This document shows positions 58,243-64,000 of a DNA stretch of 64,000 bases, in pieces. Source of the stretch: Pseudosporangium ferrugineum (GTDB taxonomy: Bacteria > Actinomycetota > Actinomycetes > Mycobacteriales > Micromonosporaceae). The stretch is from NCBI RefSeq assembly GCF_003002065.1, contig NZ_PVZG01000001.1:620001-684000 (forward strand), in the 5' to 3' direction. Position 1 is the stretch's first letter. Every line of letters begins with the position of its first letter. The position numbers were made by a program, and so were the translations under genes. The notes beneath the pieces are model-generated. The model was not told the DNA's origin. It saw only the letters and a program-made list of their open reading frames with translations, and searched no databases.

Positions 58243-60729
58243 ATGCTGACCGTGCCCGAACCCGGCGAGCCGGCCCTGCGCCCGGCCGCACCCCTGACCT
58301 CGATCCAGCACGTCGAGGCCCCGAGCGACGAACTCGTCCCGCCCGGGGCCCCCGAACCCGCCGTGGAGGCCGTACCCGTGGCTGACCAGCCCGCCACCGA
58401 CGCGGCACCGGCCACGCCGGCCCGGGTACGCCCGGCGGCGCCGGAGGGTGCGGACGCCGCGGCCCGCTCGGACATCCAGACGACGTCCGGCGTGCCCAAG
58501 AAGCCCATCCCCGACGCCCCCGAGCCCCAGAAGCCGGCGGAGCCGGAGCCCGAGGAGCCGGAAGAACCGGCAGAGCCGGAGGAGCCGGAGCTCGAGCAGC
58601 CGGAAGAACCGGCGGAGCCGGCGGAGGCCGTTGAGCCGAGGGAAACGGGAGAAACGGAAGAGGACGGGGAGGCGGGCGGCCCTCGGTCCGACCCCGACGA
58701 GACCATGGTGGTGCTGACCCGGCCCGCCGACGAGACCGTCGTGATTCCCGCCGCCCTCCTGGCCCGGCCCTCCGCCGACGACACCGTCGTGATCCCGCCG
58801 CCCGGCGAGGCCACCGTCCTCATCCCGATCGTCCCGGGACGCGAGGACGGCGAGGGCGTCGCCGGTCCGGCGCGGACGCCCCGGCCCGCCCGTCCCCGCC
58901 GGGCCCCGCTCGACCTGGGCCACGCCCCGGCCGTCCTGACGATCTCCGCGCTGGGCGTGCTCATGGTGGCGCTCGCGTACGCCGGCGGCCGGGTCGGCAC
59001 CGGCACCTCGCAGTTCGCGTACTGGGTGGGGCAGGTCGTGGTCTTCACGCCCGTGGTCGTCCGGCTGCTCAGCCGCCGGATGGCCGGGGTCGCCGAGTCG
59101 TTCGTGCTGGTCATGGGCCTGGCGCTGCACCAGTACCTGCTCAAGTGGATGTACAGCCCGGACCAGTTCCGCTTCCCCGACGAGCTCCAGCACTGGCTGG
59201 CGACGACGATCATCGTGGAGTCCGGCGAGCTGTTCCGGCCGAACCCGGCCCTGCCGCCCGCGGTGCACTTCCCCGGGCTCGCCGAGATGGGCGCGGCGGT
59301 CACCTCGATGACCGGCCTGCCGGTCACCGCCGCCGGGGTCATCGTGGCCGGCGTGGCGCACCTGGTGTTCGTGGCCGTGCTGTTCGCGGCGGTGCTCCGG
59401 GCGAGCAACTCCCCCGCCGTGGCGGGCGTCTGCTGTGCGACGTACGCGACCGCCCTGCACTATCTGTTCTTCAACTCGATGTTCCTCTACCAGACCGCGG
59501 CGCTGCCCTTCTTCATGCTGACGATCTGGGCGACCCGGCGGTGGCGGGCCGAGGGCGGATGGTCCTTCCTGACGCTCGCGGTGTGCTCGGCCGCGCTCAC
59601 CACGGTCAGCCACCACGTCACGGCGTTCGCGCTGGTCATCACGCTGCTCCTGCTCGCCGTCGCGGAGCTGGCGGTGGACCGGCCGCGGCGCTGGAACGCG
59701 CTCGTGCTGCCCGCCGTCGCGACGGTCGTGGTGGCCGGCTGGATGCTGACCGTGGCCCGCGACGTGCTCGGCTACCTCGAGGCGCCCATCGACCAGGTCG
59801 GTCAGACCGTCTCCGACCTGCTGAGCGGCCGTGACGAGGCGTCGTCCACGACCGCCGCGGTCAGCGTCGGGCAGCTGGTCGTGCAGGGCACCGGCCTGCT
59901 CGGGCTGTTCGTGCTCTACGCGGCCCTGGTCCGCGACATGATCCACCGGCGGGACCGGGACTCCTGGCGGTGGGCGGCGGTCGTCGGCGGCGCGGTGTTC
60001 TTCGCCGGCAACGGCGTGCGCTTCCTCGGCCAGAACGGGCCGGAGATCGCCGGGCGCCTCTCCACCTTCACGTACGTGCCGATCTCGATCCTCGCCGCGA
60101 TCGCCCTGGTCCGGGGCGTGCAGCTGATCCCGGCCAGGGACGCCGACGGGCACCGGTGGCGGGCCGCGGCGCCGGCCATCGACGTGGTCGCGCCCGGCGG
60201 CTGGAACCTCTACAGCCGGGTCGCCGCCGGGTCGGCCCTGATCACCCTGCTGATGATCGGCGCCCGGGCGGGCGGCTGGCCGCCGCTGGGCTCCATCCTG
60301 CCGGGCCCGTACCTGGCCGGGGGCTTCGAGCGCTCGGTCGACGTGTACGGGGTCGACACCGCGGACTGGCAGCGGCGGGTCCTCGGGCCGGGCAACCGGG
60401 TCGGCGGGGACGTGACGTCGGTGTCGCTGGCGTCCACGTACGGCCGCCAGGACCCGGTCCGCGAGGTGGGCCCGCTGTACTACGCCGACCAGTGGGGCCT
60501 GGACCAGGAGCAGTTCGTCGACGACCTGGCGATCCAGTACCTCGTCGTGGACCGGCGCCTGTCCGAGCAGTTGCCCGAGGGCGAGGCGTACTTCGAGAAC
60601 GACCCGAACGCCGGCGCCATCACCCGGCCGCTGACCGCCACCCAGATCGCCAAGTTCGACACCCTGACCGCCGTGGACCGGCTTTACGACAACGGCACGG
60701 TCCGCGTCTACCGCATGGGGGAACCGTGA
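58243..60729 (+). CDS. Large membrane protein with acidic N-terminus, glycosyltransferase-like
   Basis: An 828-aa protein. Residues 1-220 are disordered and rich in Glu, Pro and Ala, with EEPEEPAEP-type repeats. At ~151-195 lie four threonine motifs (DET-MVV, DET-VVI, DDT-VVI, EAT-VLI). From ~230 on there are about ten to eleven membrane helices, followed by an extracellular C-terminus (~690-828). The membrane part suggests a polyprenol-dependent glycosyltransferase or polymerase but has no motif I can name. ATG 58243 is chosen; GTG 58192 has no ribosome site. It is followed with GTGA overlap by another membrane protein. Confidence 0.65.
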   Translation: MLTVPEPGEPALRPAAPLTSIQHVEAPSDELVPPGAPEPAVEAVPVADQPATDAAPATPARVRPAAPEGADAAARSDIQTTSGVPKKPIPDAPEPQKPAEPEPEEPEEPAEPEEPELEQPEEPAEPAEAVEPRETGETEEDGEAGGPRSDPDETMVVLTRPADETVVIPAALLARPSADDTVVIPPPGEATVLIPIVPGREDGEGVAGPARTPRPARPRRAPLDLGHAPAVLTISALGVLMVALAYAGGRVGTGTSQFAYWVGQVVVFTPVVVRLLSRRMAGVAESFVLVMGLALHQYLLKWMYSPDQFRFPDELQHWLATTIIVESGELFRPNPALPPAVHFPGLAEMGAAVTSMTGLPVTAAGVIVAGVAHLVFVAVLFAAVLRASNSPAVAGVCCATYATALHYLFFNSMFLYQTAALPFFMLTIWATRRWRAEGGWSFLTLAVCSAALTTVSHHVTAFALVITLLLLAVAELAVDRPRRWNALVLPAVATVVVAGWMLTVARDVLGYLEAPIDQVGQTVSDLLSGRDEASSTTAAVSVGQLVVQGTGLLGLFVLYAALVRDMIHRRDRDSWRWAAVVGGAVFFAGNGVRFLGQNGPEIAGRLSTFTYVPISILAAIALVRGVQLIPARDADGHRWRAAAPAIDVVAPGGWNLYSRVAAGSALITLLMIGARAGGWPPLGSILPGPYLAGGFERSVDVYGVDTADWQRRVLGPGNRVGGDVTSVSLASTYGRQDPVREVGPLYYADQWGLDQEQFVDDLAIQYLVVDRRLSEQLPEGEAYFENDPNAGAITRPLTATQIAKFDTLTAVDRLYDNGTVRVYRMGEP

Positions 60730-61595
60730 CCGCGCTGCACGTCCGCGTCCTCGCCGCCGCCACCGTGCTGGCCGCCGCGGGCGTGCTGGCCGGGCCGGCG
60801 CCGCTGGCCGTGGCGGGCGGGCTGCTGCTCGGCTTCGTCCTGCCGGGTGCGGCGCTCACCGGGGCGCTGCTGCGCGGCCGTACGCTCACCGCCGTCGAAC
60901 GCACCCTGCTCGCCCCGGCCCTGAGCCTGGCCACGCTGGTCGTCGGCGGCCTGCTCGTGCACCTGTGCCGGCTGCCGCTGAACCGGTGGTCGTGGACCGT
61001 GGCCACCGGCGGGATCGCGCTGCTGGCGCTGGCCGTCCAGGTCGTGCTGCCCGGCCCAGCCGTGGCCGGGCCGCCCGCCGAGGAGGCGGCGCCGGTGCCG
61101 GCGGGCTCGTGGGAGGCGGCTGCGGTCGCCGAGGGGCGGACCGTGGTGATGACGGTGGCCCCGCACACCTTCGAGGAACCCGCGGACGCCGACGACAAGG
61201 CGCGGCGGATCCGGCTGGTGAAGCAGTTGCTGCCGCTGGTGCTGGTCCTGGCGGTGCTCGGCGGCGCCAGCTGGCTGTCGTTCGGGACGTCGCGGGAGAC
61301 GTACGAGACGACCGTGACCGCGCTGTCCGCGGCGCCGTCCGGGCCGGTCGACGCGGCGGGCGACCGGGTGGTGGCGATGGCGGCGTCGGGGCTGGTCGCG
61401 GCGGACGGGCCGTACACCCTGACCGTCACCGGGGCGGCCGGCACCGCGCCGATCCGCCGGATCATCACCCCGGGCCGCGACGGCGCCTGGAGCGAGAACC
61501 TGACCCTGCCCGGCGACGAGCGGGTGACCGTGAACCTGTACCGGGCGGGCGACACGGCGGCGTACCGGACCCTGGCGATCAGCGCGGTGGAGTAG
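60726..61595 (+). CDS. Membrane protein with extracytoplasmic beta domain
   Basis: A 289-aa protein without a known family. The N-terminal ~120 residues form about four hydrophobic helices, a charged cytoplasmic loop follows (~115-155), then one helix (LLPLVLVLAVLGGASWLSFG, ~168-187) and a C-terminal beta domain of ~100 residues ending YRTLAISAVE. It starts inside the previous stop (GTGA), so the two are likely subunits of one complex in the polysaccharide pathway. Function unknown. Confidence 0.6.
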   Translation: MTALHVRVLAAATVLAAAGVLAGPAPLAVAGGLLLGFVLPGAALTGALLRGRTLTAVERTLLAPALSLATLVVGGLLVHLCRLPLNRWSWTVATGGIALLALAVQVVLPGPAVAGPPAEEAAPVPAGSWEAAAVAEGRTVVMTVAPHTFEEPADADDKARRIRLVKQLLPLVLVLAVLGGASWLSFGTSRETYETTVTALSAAPSGPVDAAGDRVVAMAASGLVAADGPYTLTVTGAAGTAPIRRIITPGRDGAWSENLTLPGDERVTVNLYRAGDTAAYRTLAISAVE

Positions 61596-61650
61596 CGCCC
61601 CGCGGGTGACACCGGTCGAGGTCGCGCGGCACGGCACGGCATACTGGTCG

Positions 61651-61726
61651 GCGACACGCGACTGGCGGCATCGAGGATGGACCACCATCGGGGAGCACGT
61701 CGTGGGCGCCGTCCGCCTGGGTGCCC
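61651..61726 (+). ncRNA. ZTP (pfl) riboswitch upstream of folD
   Basis: The 5' conserved part CGCGACTGGCG (61657-61667) and the 3' core CCGCCTGGGTGCCC (61713-61726) match the pfl/ZTP aptamer, joined by an unconstrained helical region containing GGGGAGCACG (61690-61699). The 18-base gap to the ATG is ideal for translational control. pfl motifs precede folD in many actinobacteria, where ZTP signals low folate. The call rests on sequence; folding was not computed. Confidence 0.75.
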
Positions 61727-61744
61727 ACGCACTGGGAGACGCGC

Positions 61745-62638
61745 ATGTCCGAAACCCCCGCGGCGCCGGCTCACGAGGCCCGGCTGCTGCCCGGCAAGCC
61801 GGTGGCCGACGCGGTCCTGGCCGACGTGGCCCAGCGGGTCGCCAAGCTGCGCGAGGGCGGCGTCCAGCCCGCGCTCGCCACCGTGCTGGTCGGCGACGAC
61901 GACGCCAGCGCCGGCTACATCCGGATCAAGCAGCGCCAGGCGGCCGAGCTCGGCTTCGTCTCCCCGCACGAGCACCTGAGCGCCACCGCCACCCAGGACG
62001 ACCTGCACCGGGTGATCGACCGGCTCAACGCCGACCCGGCGGTGCACGCCCTGCTGATCCAGTACCCGCCGCCCGCGCACCTCGACTACGACGCGGCGCT
62101 GATGACCGTCGACCCGGACAAGGACGTCGACGGCATGCACCCGCTGAACCTCGGCCGGCTGTCGGTCGGGCTTCCCGGCCCGCGGCCCTGCACCCCGGCC
62201 GGCATCGAGGCGCTGCTGGCGCACCACGAGATCCCGGTCGCCGGGCGCGAGGTGGTCATTCTCGGCCGCGGCGCGACCATCGGCCGGCCGCTGGCCATGA
62301 TGCTGGCGCAGAAGCGCCCGACCGCCAACGCGGCGGTGACCGTCGTGCACACCGGCGTGCCGGACTGGGAGCGCTACACCCGGCGGGCCGAGATCCTGGT
62401 CGCCGCCGCCGGCGTGCCGGGCATCATCCAGCCGGAGCACGTACGGCCGGGCGCCACGGTGATCGGCGCCGGGGTCCGGTACGAGGGCCGCCGCCTGCTG
62501 CCCGACGTGGCCGAGGAGGTCGCGCGGGTCGCCGGCGCCGTGACGCCGCGGATCGGGGGCGTCGGCCCGACCACCGTCGCCATGCTGTTCCGCAACGCGA
62601 TCGAGGCCGCGGAGAAGGCGGCCGGCGTCAGCCGCTGA
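61745..62638 (+). CDS. folD: Bifunctional methylenetetrahydrofolate dehydrogenase/cyclohydrolase
   Basis: A 297-aa FolD that interconverts 5,10-methylene-, methenyl- and 10-formyl-tetrahydrofolate. Active-site GYIRIKQ (Tyr, Lys), LLIQYPPP with the conserved Gln and PDKDVDGMHP, then the cofactor part GRGATIGRPLA and GGVGPTTVAM are all seen. IQYPPP replaces the more usual VQLPLP. ATG 61745 has GGGAG upstream, and the leader carries the ZTP riboswitch. It ends 10 bases into the convergent GH26 gene. Confidence 0.96.
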   Translation: MSETPAAPAHEARLLPGKPVADAVLADVAQRVAKLREGGVQPALATVLVGDDDASAGYIRIKQRQAAELGFVSPHEHLSATATQDDLHRVIDRLNADPAVHALLIQYPPPAHLDYDAALMTVDPDKDVDGMHPLNLGRLSVGLPGPRPCTPAGIEALLAHHEIPVAGREVVILGRGATIGRPLAMMLAQKRPTANAAVTVVHTGVPDWERYTRRAEILVAAAGVPGIIQPEHVRPGATVIGAGVRYEGRRLLPDVAEEVARVAGAVTPRIGGVGPTTVAMLFRNAIEAAEKAAGVSR

Positions 62639-63683
62639 AGCGGGCGCTCTTCGCCATCGCCACGTACGCCGCCAGCGACTCGGCGTCGGTGTCGATGCGC
62701 CACTTCTCCGTGTACCCGGGGTGGGTGTCGGTGTCGAACCAGGTCACCCCGCCCACCGCCGGGTGCGCCTGCACCCACTTCGCGAACAGCGTGATCCAGT
62801 CCGCCTTCGTCCGGCCGCCCCGGTCCACCGCGCCCACCTCGGTGATCAGGATCGGCTTGCGGGCGGCGTACGAGCGGTAGATCGGCCCGAACAGCGTCTC
62901 CGGCTTCTCGTGGTGCAGGTTGTAGCCGGAGACGCCGACCCAGTCGACGTACTTGTCGCCGGGGTAGAGGGTGGCGTACGTGTTCCAGTCCGCGACCGGC
63001 GCGGAGTTCCAGTTGGGGCTCCACACCCAGGAGACGTTGTCCGCGCCCTGCTCGCCGAAGATGCGGTGCAGCCGCCGCCAGGACTCGATGAAGCCGCCGG
63101 GGTCCTTGTCGTTGCGGGCGGCGCCCCAGCCGTACCAGTCGCCGTTCATCTCCCAGGCCCAGCGCAGCAGCAGCGGGCGGCCGAACGACTTGAGCCGCCG
63201 GGCGGCACGCGCGATCAGGGCGTCGCTGGCGCCGGAGGTGATGGCGTCGTACCGGGTGCCGCGCCAGGACACCATCGGGAACGCGTGCCCCGGCAGGCCC
63301 TCGATCGAGCGCGGCAGCAGATCCTCCCAGTCGTAGAAGACGTGCAGGATCCGCTCGTCGCGGCCGGTCTGGGTGCGGCGCAGCGCCTGCGCCTCGGTGC
63401 GGGTCCGCCCGGACAGGTCCAGGTACGCGCCGAGCAGCGCCCGGCCGGGGCGGAACGGCACCGGGCCGCCGCCGCGGGTCACCACGGCGGGCGGCGGGGC
63501 GGCCGGCGGGCGCGGCGTGCCGGACGCGGTCCGGCCCGGGGAGCTGGTCGCCTCCGCCGGGGTGTCCTCCGGGCGGAAGCGGAACGCGGCCACGGCGGCC
63601 ACGGGCACCGCCGCCAGCGCGGTGAGGCCGAGGACGTGGCGCCGGGCCAGCATGCGACGCGGTGCGCGGTGGGCGGGGCTCAT
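62628..63683 (-). CDS. Secreted GH26-type glycosidase (second in window)
   Basis: A 351-aa protein with a twin-arginine-like start (RRHVLGLTALAAV, ~14-26) and a Thr/Ala/Pro linker to ~75. The GH26 domain shows RWAWEMNGDW (acid/base E178) and ILITEVGAVD (nucleophile E282), plus WVWSPNWNS and the closing WFDTD. Lengths fit mannanase-like GH26. The stop overlaps folD by 11 bases. On the other side its ATG overlaps the stop of the deacetylase (ATGA), so the two are one unit and could act on the same secreted polymer. Confidence 0.83.
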   Translation of the reverse strand: MSPAHRAPRRMLARRHVLGLTALAAVPVAAVAAFRFRPEDTPAEATSSPGRTASGTPRPPAAPPPAVVTRGGGPVPFRPGRALLGAYLDLSGRTRTEAQALRRTQTGRDERILHVFYDWEDLLPRSIEGLPGHAFPMVSWRGTRYDAITSGASDALIARAARRLKSFGRPLLLRWAWEMNGDWYGWGAARNDKDPGGFIESWRRLHRIFGEQGADNVSWVWSPNWNSAPVADWNTYATLYPGDKYVDWVGVSGYNLHHEKPETLFGPIYRSYAARKPILITEVGAVDRGGRTKADWITLFAKWVQAHPAVGGVTWFDTDTHPGYTEKWRIDTDAESLAAYVAMAKSARFSG

Positions 63684-64000
63684 GTCAGGTTCCGCCCGGC
63701 GGCCCGGGCCAGTCGGCGGGCCACCCGCCAGCCCGGCTGGGCCAGCCGCTTGAGCCGGGGCACCAGCGGCGAACCCCCGCCGGCCACCAGGGCCACCAGG
63801 TCGGCGCCGGTCAGGTCGGGGGTGGGCTGCAGGCGGGGTACGGCGAACCGCCGCTCCCCCGGCGTGTGCAGCCGCCGGCCGACCTCGGTCGCGTTGTCGT
63901 GCCCCGCGGCGAGCACGGCGGCCCGCACCTTGGCGCCGTTGTAGCCGTGCGGGTAGGCGAAGCTGCGCACCCGCCTGCCGAGGCGCTGCTCCAGCTCGTC
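63680..64000 (-). CDS. Polysaccharide deacetylase, C-terminal part (partial at right edge)
   Basis: About 106 residues of a polysaccharide deacetylase-like protein. The frame remains open to the window edge; RVRSFAYPHGYNGAKVRAA is the CE4 block following the active site, and the catalytic Asp/His region must lie outside. The C-terminal ~50 residues are basic and Arg-rich. The stop overlaps the GH26 start. Substrate is not predictable. Confidence 0.72.
   Translation of the reverse strand, partial: DELEQRLGRRVRSFAYPHGYNGAKVRAAVLAAGHDNATEVGRRLHTPGERRFAVPRLQPTPDLTGADLVALVAGGGSPLVPRLKRLAQPGWRVARRLARAAGRNLT

Overview
The window is very GC-rich (strong G/C preference at third codon positions) and carries actinobacterial hallmarks: a mycothiol-type maleylpyruvate isomerase-family protein, many GTG/TTG starts, ATGA/GTGA stop-start overlaps, secreted polysaccharide hydrolases, and LuxR/TetR/ECF-type regulators. 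The gene content best fits a soil actinomycete of the Micromonosporaceae (Actinoplanes-like). That placement is inference from gene style, not from a marker gene. No rRNA, tRNA, CRISPR array, insertion sequence or prophage was seen. The window looks like ordinary chromosome with small accessory islands and a few gene remnants.

Layout. 1-7.2 kb: end of a GH3 glycosidase, a methyltransferase/carboxylate-amine ligase pair, an L-lactate permease, a histidine phosphatase, and a flavin reductase/LLM monooxygenase pair. 7.2-12.8 kb: maleylpyruvate isomerase-like protein, secreted GH76, an SDR, secreted GH18 chitinase and a small secreted protein; GH76 and GH18 share a near-identical promoter/operator element. 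12.9-25.7 kb: LuxR-type ATPase regulator, AlkZ-like protein, pgi, a zinc alcohol dehydrogenase, a GGDEF-EAL protein, TetR, a degenerate isocitrate lyase-family protein, and an acyltransferase/ECF sigma/membrane-protein operon. 25.7-37.4 kb: modular GH26, dipeptidase, polysaccharide deacetylase, a secreted HExxH protease, a MerR/VIT-VWA operon with a striking palindromic promoter, and a secreted S33 peptidase. 37.6-45.8 kb: a frameshifted ricin-lectin membrane protein, an MFS remnant, a DUF5990-like/SNF2/SWIM operon, an esterase/ATP-grasp pair and a STAS protein. 46-51.5 kb: APC permease/Usp operon, Ser/Thr kinase, a MarR remnant, and an unusual SAM-decarboxylase-like/acyltransferase-like pair. 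51.5-64 kb: beta-propeller protein, sulfotransferase, a simple-repeat tract, a small zinc-binding protein, then a polysaccharide cluster (three GT2 enzymes, two membrane proteins), folD under a ZTP riboswitch, a second GH26 and the end of a polysaccharide deacetylase.

How parts work together. The right-hand third looks like an extracellular polysaccharide locus: GT2 enzymes assemble glycans on the cytoplasmic side, large membrane proteins act in transfer or export, and a sulfotransferase, GH26 and deacetylase could modify the product. The left half is richer in secreted degradation of external polymers (GH76, chitinase, GH26, proteases) and in signalling. The most novel-looking points are the SpeD-like/acyltransferase-like pair, the shared GH76/GH18 regulatory element, the palindromic MerR promoter, and tandem phosphothreonine-like motifs in the polysaccharide-cluster membrane protein.
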